A stretch of DNA of 64,000 bases. Source: Rotaria sp. Silwood1 (lineage: Eukaryota > Rotifera > Eurotatoria > Philodinida > Philodinidae). Every line of letters begins with the position of its first letter. The first letter of the stretch is position 1. The notes below the pieces were generated by a model, which was not told the DNA's origin, searched no databases, and saw only the letters and a program-made list of their open reading frames with translations. Location of the stretch: contig CAJNOP010000017.1 in the NCBI GenBank assembly GCA_905250075.1, positions 1,247,734 through 1,311,733 of the forward strand, given 5' to 3'. Of the stretch, positions 1 through 10,813 are shown piece after piece. Made by a program: the position numbers and the translations under genes.

Positions 1-48
1 GTGTGGGTGTGGGTGTGGGTGTGGGTGTGGGTGTGGGTGTGGGTGTGA
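1..48 (+). repeat. Telomere-like GTGTGG array
   Basis: Eight consecutive GTGTGG hexamers (TGTGGG in another phase) fill the first 48 bases, the last one ending in A. TGTGGG is the hexamer I recall for bdelloid rotifer telomeres. The G-rich strand runs 5' to 3' rightward, so at a left-hand scaffold end it points inward, the opposite of a true terminal telomere. It is more likely internal, inverted or a misjoin. The array may continue left of the window. Confidence 0.8.
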
Positions 49-65
49 GACCGTGAAGATGCCAT

Positions 66-87
66 CCGCACCCACACCCACACCCTC
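66..87 (-). repeat. Inverted telomere-like CCCACA copies
   Basis: About three CACCCA units lie 18 bp after the GTGTGG array and in the opposite orientation. The two together could form a hairpin with a short loop. The same G-rich, spacer, C-rich layout recurs near 17.4 kb and, more weakly, near 19.1 kb. Confidence 0.7.
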
Positions 88-105
88 AAATAGGGCCGTA
101 CTGCT

Positions 106-1660
106 TTAAACCGAAAAACATAGACTGTATTTTATGGTAAAACGTGGATGGGAAAGTGAGCTCCAAATTTGGAGTTTACATGTGGAGCTCACTTTTCTTG
201 ACCGTAATGGATCCATATTTTGCATTTTAATATAATGTGGAGGTGGTAAATGATGAAGATGCTGTTGCATTGTATTGAATGATAGTGGTGGAGGTAGTAA
301 AATTTTGATGAATATGATGGACCACCAGCATTTGAAATGATCATTCCATTTGGATTTATTGAATCTGATGGATCTAATATGCGATGATGGGAATTTATAT
401 TCTAAACAAAAAGAAAAATTCTAATATTCTTTTTACAAACAAAAAACCATACTTGTATTTTCATATGTGGTGATAAATTCATAATATCCATTGATGTTGA
501 GATATGTCTTATGTTTGGATTTAATATTTGCGTTGATACTTGATTAGTTGATGAATTATATGATATTCCATTATCTGGTCCATATGTTCGGTTTAAATGT
601 AATTCTTCATTATCCATATCTGAAGGAAAAAAAACATGAAAATAGTGATAAAAGTTTTTAAAACAATTATACCAAATGTATCAAATTCATTATAATACAT
701 TTGTGTTGATGATGTTGTTAATTGTGCTTCATCTACATTTTCATGCAACTTTTGATTAATTGATGATGGTACAGGGTGTGGAATCAATTGTTCGGATTGA
801 CCAACATTATATAAATATGGTGTTGTGGAAGAGTTCATTTTAGATGAAAATAACCTCTCATTGGATCTTAAATTATCTTCAGGTGATGTTGTAGCAATTG
901 AAGATGTTAATGATGATGATGATGGTAACATTTGATTTATTCGATTGACGACAACAATCAACTTTTTCTTCAATTTTTAAACTATAAAAGAAAACTAGAA
1001 TATTTTTCCTACAAGAACAACATCTTACCGATAGGATCTTTCGACTTTTGGTACATGATCATTAATAAAACATGATATTTTTTCATTTAATTCTAATTGA
1101 TTATTCTAAAATTAGTAAATTAATTTTTTTATTCTATATCATATAAAAATACTTTTTGTGATTTGAAAGTAACAAATACCTCATCTATTGTCTTCTTCAT
1201 TGCTATATCTATGTCTATATCTATGTCTATACCCTTATATTTATAACTGACCATGTACGATCGATTGGTACCAACTGCAAATGCCAATGAATAACGTCCC
1301 CACTTCAAGATTGAAAATAAAAGTATAATAAAAACTTTTTGTTTTTTTTTTCATACTCTTTGTTCTCGATAATGAAAATTCATTGTTTCCAATGTCGATT
1401 GTAAGTGCTGAAATATACATTCAAGCATTTCTTGTTCTTCTTGTTTTTTTTTGGAGTCATATTTTATATCTAAATCTAAAATAAAAAGCAGATGACATGC
1501 ACAAATAGCTGCACAATAAAATCCTTTTAAATTTTCTTCTTTTATAGTTTTTATCTTGAATATAAGCAGCTGAATGATTTGAATATAATAAATATAATTG
1601 AGGATTTTCTTCATAAGTATTTTCAATAAATTTAATTGTATGATTCAACAGCTAATAATA
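106..1660 (-). pseudogene. Broken or frameshifted multi-exon gene, function unknown
   Basis: Several pieces look like exons on the minus strand. An acceptor near 1660 opens a TPR-like stretch containing NPQLYLLYSNHSAAY. Its frame then shifts near 1540 into a second open stretch (KKQEEQEMLECIFQHLQST) ending about 1353. Exon 1180-1302 encodes WGRYSLAFAVGTNRSYM and exon 1029-1105 encodes NNQLELNEKISCFINDH, both with clean GT..AG ends. Further down is a Ser/Pro/Gln-rich tail joined by introns near 619-676 and 402-450. A second frame change near 310 leads into LPPPLSFNTMQQHLHHLPPP and a stop at 106-108. Two frame breaks suggest a pseudogene or assembly indels. The TPR resemblance is weak and I do not recognise the family. 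Neighbouring telomere-like repeats fit a decaying end-proximal gene. Confidence 0.4.
153..195. repeat. Perfect 13-bp hairpin
   Basis: AAAGTGAGCTCCA (153-165) and TGGAGCTCACTTT (183-195) are perfect inverted copies separated by 17 bp. A 14-bp palindrome, CTCCAAATTTGGAG, sits at 161-174. The hairpin lies at the possible 3' end of the broken minus-strand gene. It could be an RNA structure or a remnant of a small element. Confidence 0.6.
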
Positions 1661-2419
1661 ATTCATTATTTGAATAGTATAACTGAATGACCTAGTTTTT
1701 CTTCATCGAAAAAGTACATAAATTTTAACACCATTGTTCGTGTAAAATTATTTCTTTCTTTCTCGACTAATACGAATAACGAACGAACTTATAATAACGA
1801 AATTACAAAGAATACTAAAAGATACGAAAGAAACAAACGAATTTATATCAGATATCGCTAGTTAACAATCAAATACAAACAAAAAATCTTTTCTATCGAT
1901 ATGATATCTTTTGAGAAAACATTTATTTTAGATACGAACTAAATCGAAAAGTTCAATTAGCTGATCCAAATAGTTTAAATATAGCTAGAAACAAGATGAT
2001 TGAAACATTTATTCAGAAGAAAATAAATGTTTAAACATGGAATAATTAGTTCATTATCTATAAGAGGAAATATTTTGTTTATGTTCAATAAAGTTATAAC
2101 AATGAAAAGAACTTTATGATTTCATCTCAAACTTTCGTAATAGTTCTTTAGAATGTTTTTATAGTTCGTAATTAAATATATAAATTGAAAAGATTTTTTT
2201 CTAATCTCTGTGTCAAAAGTTTATTTTTCATCTCAAACACATCATTTATTTTTTCTGCAGTAATAACAACAATTATAATCAGTTAAATTAATATAATTGC
2301 AAAAGCATGGAAAAAAAGATTTATTGAAAAATAATAAATATTAGCTTTCATACAATTAAATCAATTGATTTTATCAACTTTATATTTTCCTATTACAATA
2401 GCTGTAATATGTTCTGAAT
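1661..2419. other. Intergenic, A+T-rich
   Basis: Only short, stop-rich frames and low-complexity A+T sequence. I see no gene, RNA or clear repeat here before the TIR element begins at 2420. Confidence 0.6.
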
Positions 2420-4200
2420 CAGAGATGGACAAGCCGCGGTGTAAAACCGCCCCGTCCCGCCCCACCGGCGGGGCGGTGCTAAAACTTGGCGGGGCGGGGC
2501 GGTGACGGTGCATGACGAAATTTCGCGGTTTCCCCGCCTTTGTATAACCTTGATTTTTTAAATATACTCAGACCTTTAGAGACATCTTTTAAAAATTTAA
2601 AAATTTTTTCACAAAACTAATCAGTAAAAAAGACTTGTTAGCGCAGCTCCAGAGGAGCTAAAATGTGGAACTCACATATATTTTTTTAATTTTTTGTCCT
2701 GATGCCTTATTTTTAAATTGTAAAATACCTTTTTTCCGAATACGTATGAAATCATTGATATATTATATAAAAACTAGAGCCTTTTATGCGCTGCTAAGGT
2801 CTGTAATGGTGGGAGTCAGGGTTACCAGATCGAAAATTAAAAAATCAGAAAAATTTTTCTAAAAATCGGGAAAAAGTCGGAATTTTTGTTCTCGAAATCG
2901 GAAGAAAATCAGAAAGTATTTTTCCATACTTAAATAACTAGTCTATATATTTTCGATAGCTTCAATATCCTTTATCTTGCTTCTGTTCATCTTTTCGAAT
3001 CAATATTGGAAATGATATTTCATAAAGAATTAAAGAAAATATCGATTACACAATTTACTCATGATTGAGAAATCTACATAAGTAATTTGAACAGGATCAC
3101 ATTATTTTTATCAAAAATGCTATAACCAACTTGACAAAACAATAGAATCAGTATTGTAAATTCATACACACACATGCATTTCACAAAACTTATGCAAAAG
3201 AAAACTAAGACTTATTCTGTATAATGTTCGTTTTTGTTCATACTTTTTTATTAGCTCGAATACTCTTCAAAATATCAGGTTGAGGTAACAGATATTCATA
3301 AAAATGTCCACAAATATAAACAGAACTCATTCCGATTTTCAATTCTGCAACAGCAAAATTAGTACCCATACGATTATGATTAGTTTTATGATATCTGTGA
3401 TGAAACAAAAAAGCTCAGAAACGAAAATATTCTTAATTAACACTATAGTAAACGAACAGAGAAAGTTAGTTCATCGTAATAGAAAGCTGGATCTTAATTG
3501 TCTGTAAAACATCATAGTTTTATTGGAGGATATGCTTTCAAATCACTGCAGTGTGGTTTGTTGAGTTCATGATGCTTCACTACCCGATAACTATGGTGAA
3601 ATAGATCGCAATATATGTGTGGTGTCGTGTCATGGTTAAACTATTCTAGAATGTCCTAAGAACTTGAATTCCCAAATAAGACTTCGAAAACCGAAGAAAA
3701 ATTAGGAAATCTGAAGGCAATCGGAAAAATATGTTAAAATCGGAAAAAATCGAAACGTCGGAAAGTCGTTGGAGAAACTTTCAAAAATCGGAATTTTTCC
3801 TGCCGTATTGGAAGATCTGGCAACCCTGAGTGGGGTGTCTGTAATGGAGTGGAAGAAGGGGAAGAGTCGCCAAATCTGGAACTTAACACTTACAGTCACT
3901 ATTTTCTTCGAAAATATACGTGAGTTCCACAAAATGAGTGACTGTATTATAATTGCCTTTCATTTTCATATATTTATTTTTTTCTATTTCGGAACGATGT
4001 TTATGCATTTAAAATATGCCTCTTCATCTCATGAAATGAAATAGCCATTATGAAAATTTAATGAAAAATTTGTCAATAAATAGTTTTTTAAAACATATTT
4101 TTGACGGGGCGGGGCAGGGCGGTGGCGGTGCGGAACTTTATCAGCGGTGCGGGACGGGGCGGTGACGTTGCGACTTTTTTTGCTGACTCGTCCATCTCTG
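2420..4200. mobile_element. GC-rich-ended TIR element (hAT-like, non-autonomous)
   Basis: Both ends carry the inverted terminus CAGAGATGGAC (2420-2430; complement at 4190-4200). Each terminus is followed inward by strikingly GC-rich stretches rich in GGGGCGG/CCGCCCC (about 2435-2540 and 4104-4175), unlike the A+T-rich surroundings. A further inverted pair, TGTGGAACTCAC near 2663 and its complement near 3920, lies inside. CAGAG-type termini of this kind are common in hAT transposons. I see no transposase. Adjacent 8-bp flanks do not match, although CTGAATCA occurs at 2414-2421 and at 4211-4218. The element holds a second TIR element (2817-3828) and abuts a gag fragment on the right. Confidence 0.7.
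2817..3828. mobile_element. Nested CAGGGTT-type TIR element (hAT-like MITE)
   Basis: CAGGGTTACCAGATC at 2817-2831 matches the complement of GATCTGGCAACCCTG at 3814-3828 with one mismatch. The element sits wholly inside the 2420-4200 element. Subterminal motifs of the type AATCGGAAAA or AATCAGAAAA occur several times at each end, on the same strand at both ends. No coding capacity is evident. An 8-bp target duplication is not clear: flanks 2809-2816 and 3829-3836 match poorly. However, TCTGTAATGG occurs just outside both ends (left flank near 2801, right flank near 3838). Confidence 0.65.
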
Positions 4201-4881
4201 GCAGATATTACTGAATCACAAGCACTGAAGATAATACCAACATTTCTTGAAGGGCCTGCTAAACAAGGGTTCGCTGAAAATAATACAGCATTAGAATCCT
4301 GGAGTGTGTTCAAAGCTGAATTTCTTCACACGTATTCATTTCCAACACTTAAACAATTAGCATCTCATCGTTTGCGCAATCATCAACAATGTCACGATGA
4401 ACCAGTTATCGAATATTATACAGATGTTATGAAATTATGCAAAATAATTGATTATAACATGACAGATGTATCAAAACTTGATCATTTAAATCATGGTTTA
4501 AAATTATCTTTAATGAAAGATGTATTACGTCGAGCACCAACAATGCCATTCGAATTTTAAGAGCAAGCTGGACAAGAAGAGCCTTTAGATCGTCTAGTGT
4601 CTACATCTATTTATCAGCTAGTTAATAATGATAGTGAGACGTGTCACATATCTGAAATATCGGACATGCTAGAGATGCAAAGGGAGATGCGGGATATACC
4701 AAACAATCACCCAAAGACAATTCAAATATTGCCGCTATACGAAATATTTCTAGCGCGGTCGGCATCTCCCGATCATATAAAATTACATCGAAAAATTTTG
4801 CTGCGTATGGTTCGTGTGAAGCAACTCTATCATGTGGTACTGAAACATTATTTTATGTACAGATGGAGGGTATACATGTAG
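4201..4881 (+). pseudogene. LTR-retrotransposon gag fragment
   Basis: An open frame beginning at the right edge of the TIR element encodes a Retrotrans_gag-like core. It has an acidic start (DITESQALKI), then ESWSVFKAEFLHTYSF, then the typical EPVIEYYTDVMKLCK and a HLNHGLKLSLMKDV helix pair. The frame is stopped by TAA at 4558-4560 and then continues in the same frame (EQAGQEEPLDRLVS) to about 4650, beyond which the reading looks degenerate up to the stop at 4881. No nucleocapsid knuckle, protease or reverse transcriptase follows. The N-terminal part of gag is missing, either replaced by the TIR element or deleted. A cellular gag-derived gene is an alternative, but the internal stop argues against it. 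Confidence 0.7.
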
Positions 4882-5246
4882 ATTAAGACGCTTGTCTGTT
4901 TTGCACTCTCATCTCATACCATAGTTTTGATTGCATTGCTATGCAGCTGATTGGAGTGTCTCATAGTGGAATGATATGTTCGTAAAAACACCATTGACTT
5001 TTAGCAATTGTTTTATCGACTGCTCATCGTTTATTCAGTTTTCACAAATAGTATGGATAATATTAATATGTCGCTAGGTCATGAACAATTGATACAATCA
5101 TTCGACAAAATGCTTCGGGGCAAAATCATAACAGTCTTTTCATCATTAATATTTGCGATGAAACGAATAGATTGATTGAAATCAGTAACGATATTTAGTA
5201 CGTTAATAATTTATCGTTATTTGGTAGTTGTGTTATAATGATCATT
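4882..5246. other. Spacer between gag fragment and foldback element
   Basis: No coding frame or repeat recognised. It may hold decayed retroelement sequence. Confidence 0.4.
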
Positions 5247-5254
5247 GTTATTAA

Positions 5255-6394
5255 GGCACTAGTACAATTCGTCGCACGACAATTCGTCGCGTACAATTCG
5301 TCGCAATCAATTCGTCGCACGATCAATTCATCGCACGACAATTCGTCGCGATCAATTCGTCGCACGACAATTCGTCGCGATCAATTCGTCGCAAAACAAT
5401 TCGTTGCACATGTATTGTAGAGAATACATTGATTGAATTAAGTGATTTAGTTTAGAATGTTATCTAATTAATCGTCTAAACAAAAATTTTTCTTTAGACT
5501 CTTTGGAGTCTTTTTCCGAATACAATAGTTTCTCAAAAATAAAATAGAGATATAAATTTAAAGTCTATTTTAAAATTTAATTTAAAAAAATTGAAATTTG
5601 ATTTTAAATAAAATTCTATGTAGATAAATGAAAAATACAACTCATTTTTTCCAATTGAAATTTAACTTTTTATTTAAAAAAAGCTGAAAATTAAAACAAA
5701 AATATAAAATTGAAAACAAATCTTACAAATCTAAATTAAAAAAAATAAAGTTTTTTATTTACTGAAAACATGAATTTTAGGGGTCAAACAAACTAGAAAA
5801 ATAAAAACTGAATTAACCACTAATTCGTCTTTAAAAGATGATTTAAATGTGAATTAATCAATCACGGTTCTTAATTCAGTTTTAATTTTTCTTGTGTGTT
5901 TGACCCCTTAATGAAAGAAAAATGAAATTTATTTTTAATTTGTCTACATATAATTTTATTTAAAATCAAACTTTAATTTTTTTAGATTAGATTTCTGAAA
6001 TTTTTTTCGATTTTATATTTTTGTTTTAATTTTCAGCTTTTTTTTAAATAAAAAGTTAAATTTCAATTGGAAAACATGAATTTTATTTAAAATCAATTCT
6101 CAATTTTTTTAAATTAATTTTTAAAATAGACTTTAAATTTATATCTCCATTTTATTTTTGAAGAACCATTGTATTCTGAAAAAGACTCCTAAGTCTAAAG
6201 AAAAATTTTTGTTTAGACGATTAATTAGATAACATTCTAAACTAAATCACTTAATTCAATCAATGTATTCTCTACAATACATGTGCAACGAATTGTTTTG
6301 CGACGAATTGATCGCGACGAATTGTCGTGCGACGAATTGATCGTGCGACGAATTGATTGCGACGAATTGTCTTGCGACGAATTGATCGGTCACC
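5255..6394. mobile_element. Foldback element with minisatellite ends
   Basis: Two long inverted arms (about 5255-5814 and 5873-6394) are separated by a loop of about 58 bp. The outer part of each arm is a minisatellite of the core AATTCGTCGC with 4-6 bp variable spacers, about ten units on the left (5266-5410) and seven on the right (6290-6385, complement). The inner arms include GGGGTCAAAC at 5780 and its complement at 5898-5907. The element is flanked by a perfect 8-bp direct repeat GTTATTAA (5247-5254 and 6395-6402), which reads as a target-site duplication. No protein is encoded. Termini starting GG with 8-bp duplications suggest a hAT-, P- or Merlin-type mobiliser, but the family is unassigned. 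Confidence 0.85.
5266..5410 (+). repeat. AATTCGTCGC minisatellite, left arm
   Basis: About ten copies of AATTCGTCGC (variants AATTCATCGC and AATTCGTTGC) are separated by short spacers such as ACGAC and GATC. The inverted partner array at 6290-6385 has about seven copies, so copy number has changed since the arms were made. Spacing is too short and regular for a CRISPR array. Confidence 0.85.
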
Positions 6395-6402
6395 GTTATT
6401 AA

Positions 6403-8340
6403 TTCGATCAATATTGGCATCTAGCTAAACAAATAGAAAATCTTGTATCATACAAATATAAAATGATGTTATGCTCTTATTATTCAAGTGATACTCTGAC
6501 ATCTGTATATACGAAAGAATAGATTTTTCGTATTGTTTTTTCCGCATTAATAGAATGACTAAATTTTGCTAACATTTTTTTCGTAATTATAAATCAGCTA
6601 AATAAACACAATCATTGTTAATGTGAAGGTCTCCAAGATGGTTCTTTCATTCCTAAGATATTGAATTTTTCTTAATCGTGATGATATTCATTTTTGTATT
6701 TTCATTTTTGAAATACTTCTTTGTATTCTGATATTTTTGCTGATAGAATAAAACGTAACGAGTGACCAAAAATATAAATTAGTCTTAAATCAACAAGTTT
6801 TTAGCAATAATTAGTATATATTAATATTTCGAGATATATTTTTCATGAATATTGCGTGCTACAGTCGTCATTTCAGTTTTCTTGTTCCAGACAAGAAGTA
6901 AATATTATTTTACATCGAATAGTTTGTTAGACAAAATGAGAGAATTCTATAGACACAATTACTTAATGTAGGAAGCGAAAAACAAATTAGAAATAATTCT
7001 TCTCATAAGCATGTGCAATAGTGTTCACATCAAGGAACTGAGCACATTACGTCAAAAAAATGAAGTAATTCAATTCATAGACTGTTACAAAATTTGCTTC
7101 GATTTATTTAATTCAACTAACAAATCTTAAAACTTTTTTCTCCAAATTTAAACTCAAATGAATAATTCTGTACAAATAGTTCCAATACAGATTTATTTCA
7201 AATGATTAAAATAATGAAGTTGAATTGAAGTTTGAACAAAAAAAAACAATAACATACATTTATCTATTGATAAATTTATCTTTCTCTCTTGTACATCATG
7301 GATTTTCATGTTAATTACAATAGTACTGTTTTGTTTAAAGAAAGGATATTTTGCTACAACTTGAAATCTTATTATACCTGAACATAGAAATGCAATAAGT
7401 ATGAATGGAAATATCAAAATACTAACTTATTCATCGGTTAAATATTAGCATCGATGATACAATCAGCTTCATTCCAATAAAACGTTTTGAAATTGACTTC
7501 ATGTTCTAATGAAATTTTATTCAGTGTTGTCTTGTATACATTTTTCATAAAAATTTTAAAAAGGATACGCAAAACAAAATTTCATACATCCATAGTTTAA
7601 GTTGGTGCATTGATCTTGTAAACTAGAATTGCAATTGATTATTTATATAAACAAATGATTGAATAGATAAATGTGTCACAGTGAATTGGAAATATGTGCA
7701 TTAATTTGATTATGCTAAAAGACTTTGTGATGTTTACTCATGTTGTCATCCTTGATTTGTCTCTTAGAGGGTAGATTGCAAAATTATAATAATGTCAGAG
7801 CTGCTTAAATATTAATAAACATACTTATGTTAGTCGAGTAAAATAATGAAAACAATATGAGTCAATTTTTCGTCGTATTTTTTTTTTACGTCATAACTTT
7901 TGCTGACAGTGCTGACGTCATTGTAATCATTCACAACTTTTCCATACATGGTGAAATTACATATCGATAATCAGCTTAAGAATTATACTTTATAAATAAT
8001 ACAATACACGTATTAACTACGCATTTGATTTTTCACTCTTGGAAATCGAACTACTATATATGAATTAATGAATTTTTCTTGTATTTTTACTCGTATGTTA
8101 TATATTCTCTTAACAATACATACATTTGGCTTATCACAGGTATAATCCATATCAACTATTCTCGCTTTCTGAGAAATTTTAGTGATATTTGTATTGTTAT
8201 TTCTTGTTTTTGTTTTTGTTTTTCTATGATTTCTAGAAAAGAATATTTAGTTTCAATGATGGCGTTATTATCTATGTAATAAATGCATAAAATATGTATA
8301 CGCGAGATTGTTTTTCTTTTCATTCGCAAACAACACGTAT
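6403..8340. other. Intergenic, A+T-rich
   Basis: Nothing beyond short chance frames. A 3' splice-like tract (CTCTGATTTCAG) at the right edge leads into the next gene and suggests a 5' UTR intron whose upstream exon I cannot place. Confidence 0.5.
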
Positions 8341-8366
8341 TACTTACTTAAATTCTCTGATTTCAG

Positions 8367-8837
8367 ATGTCAAAAGGCAAAGAACAAATAAAGGCTATAT
8401 TATCCAATAATGGCGATAAACTTGTAAATATCGTACGTGATTCATCAACACCCATACATCTACAACAACGTCAATATATTGATACAATTGAAGATAATAA
8501 TTCAGCAACATGCACATATGATTGGTATGATGCGCAAGCATTTGATACCAAACATCTTGAGAATTACGTTTGTTCATTCGTGGGTTCTGTTGAAAATCTG
8601 ATGAACTCATCAAAAAATGTGGGTGTACCACAAAAACCAAATCCTTATTATTTTACACAGTGTGACAAGTGTCAATATATCATTTTAACAAATCGAGATA
8701 TTGGCAAGAAACTTGTATGTATGAATCCACGAGAGTCATGCCGTCATTATAATCATACTCAACCACTATCCAATAGTGAATTCATGAGTGACATCTTAGA
8801 ATTAGTAAATGAACATTTTAAACTCAATTCTACATAA
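8367..8837 (+). CDS. Small Cys-rich orphan protein, 156 aa
   Basis: A single open exon runs from ATG 8367 to TAA 8835-8837. A CTGATTTCAG acceptor immediately precedes the ATG, so a 5' UTR intron is likely. AATAAA at 8865-8870 gives a poly(A) signal 28 bp after the stop. The protein is hydrophilic with no signal peptide or membrane segment. Residues about 95-130 hold CDKCQYIILTNRDIGKKLVC and then MNPRESCRHYNH. This CxxC...C...C/H spacing could bind a zinc ion. The rest (ATCTYDWYDAQAFDTKHLENYVC) is not familiar. I do not recognise the family. The clean frame, splice site and poly(A) signal make it a believable gene, but its function is unknown. Confidence 0.65.
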   Translation: MSKGKEQIKAILSNNGDKLVNIVRDSSTPIHLQQRQYIDTIEDNNSATCTYDWYDAQAFDTKHLENYVCSFVGSVENLMNSSKNVGVPQKPNPYYFTQCDKCQYIILTNRDIGKKLVCMNPRESCRHYNHTQPLSNSEFMSDILELVNEHFKLNST

Positions 8838-8879
8838 AAATGTTTGATATTTTTATTTCTTTTCAATAAATAAAGATTA

Positions 8880-10800
8880 AAACAAGAGAGAAAACATTGA
8901 AAATAAATAGAAAATAGTATTTATTTGAAAAATGAAAACTTGATCATTAATTAAAACTATTCATATATGTGAGCAAATTGAACTATGTTTGTAGATAATT
9001 CTAAGAGTGTACTATATGACACTTTCATCAGATACAGTGTCTGCCGGTAAAATGAATCTCTCGTATTCATGATATAAATCATCTTGATTTTAATAAATAC
9101 GTAGATCTATTCAGATTTTCTGGCAGACAACATTATCTAACTGTGCAACTGTATTATTGTTAATATTGACAGAGAATTATGGCCTAAAATAAGACCAAGA
9201 GTCATATAACTGTTCATGCAATTATTAATAGACTTTTTTCAGAATCGTATTGATAAGACATAAAAGATTTGTAGAACAAACATATAAATATCCTTTCGTT
9301 TTTTAAATAATTTATATTCAAAATCTGGCATATTGTAAATTCAAAAACAAGATGAATGAATACTCGTTCGATATCATCTATTATTTCAAGGTGATTTCGT
9401 AGTTTTTTTTCCAATGTGAGAAACTATGGTTAATAGTATTGAACGTAATAAAGTGATATTAATATCCGCGAAATAGCTGAAGCTAAAATGAATCGCTTTT
9501 ATTAAGCTAATATTCGTAATTATGTCAGAGCGAGCTCTGTTAAACGACGAATAAGCCCTAGAAAAAATAGATTATATATTTTCTCGAACTTTGTTATCCA
9601 TGAAATATCAATGGACATTACATCGTTTCCATGCCATTTTACAATGAAACATCAAACTAAACTTGACAACAGATCAATGTCAGAATCACAAGGAAAAATT
9701 TCATTCGAGAGAATAATTATAAGTTGTTTAATTCAACTAGATATCAAAAGAAATAACCTGTGAGGTATTTACGGGAATCATGATTTTTGATATTTCGAGT
9801 TGTTCAAATATCAATCATACTGACTACAACCAAAGAGACTGACTAAAAAAAGATCTAGATTCTATTGCATTCATTCTTTTTAATAATGACTAGAATTTGA
9901 AATAAAAGAATAAAGAATGATTGATTAAAAAGATTTAAAAAAGATGATAATAAAAAGTATTCATCATGAAGGTCAACGTACTCAGTATTAGGATAGCCCG
10001 TTTTTGTTGTTGTTGATTAGCCCATTGTTCTCTTCGTTCATTTTTGGACATAAGATTAGCTTAAATAAATATTGTAATTTGCAGCTGTTTTATATAGAAT
10101 TTTTTCTGAAGACAATGAAAAAACTTCATCACAAAAGCTATTATCTCATTTATTCAGCATTAACTTAATATGAAACAGTCGATACTGTCAGTTATTACAA
10201 TAATATAAATTTCCGAAAATTATCAAATGAAAACTTTGAATACACAGAACCGACTTTCTTCCTTGAAAATGGTTTACGATTTTAGGTGTACATAATGAAT
10301 TTTAAGCTTGAATTTGTTCTACATAATTATATTAATTTGGAGATATAAGTGATTTCGGTTTATAAACGATTGAACTGAATTTGAGATATTATTACTTGAT
10401 GATAATTATGTTCGTATTTGATTTGATATTAAGTTATTCTTTCGATGAATAGAATATATTTAATCATTGATGTATATAAAGTAATTTTGTAGAGGGTGTT
10501 TACTATGTTACTGTTTTGAATATGTGATCGATTACGTAAGAAAAATAGTCTATATTAAGAAAAGAAAATATTTCATATATGTTTATCAGAAACAGTATAC
10601 GATCAATTCGACAAGATTTATATAAGTCTAATTGAATAGTGATATAATTTTAAAACAACGATTACATAGGATATCAAGTCTAAAATATAAGTATGACATC
10701 TACTGAGAGTCAAACATTGATTGGTGTTAGTTTTATCAAAAGACAAACAGACAGGCTGGCTGATAAATTTTTTTTCCAATCGTATCTTGATTCTTTACTA
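8880..10800. other. Intergenic between orphan gene and secernin
   Basis: A+T-rich with no supported coding exon, RNA gene or strong repeat. The last part should include the secernin promoter, but no motif stands out. Confidence 0.5.
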
Positions 10801-10813
10801 AACATTCACAATC

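Noticed and set aside
5266-5410. CRISPR-like short repeat array
   Set aside because: The spacers are 4-6 bp and themselves repetitive, the context is eukaryotic, and an inverted partner array exists.
5238-5420. 60-codon open frame with repeated QFVA-like peptides
   Set aside because: It is the translation of the AATTCGTCGC minisatellite in the foldback element, not a gene.
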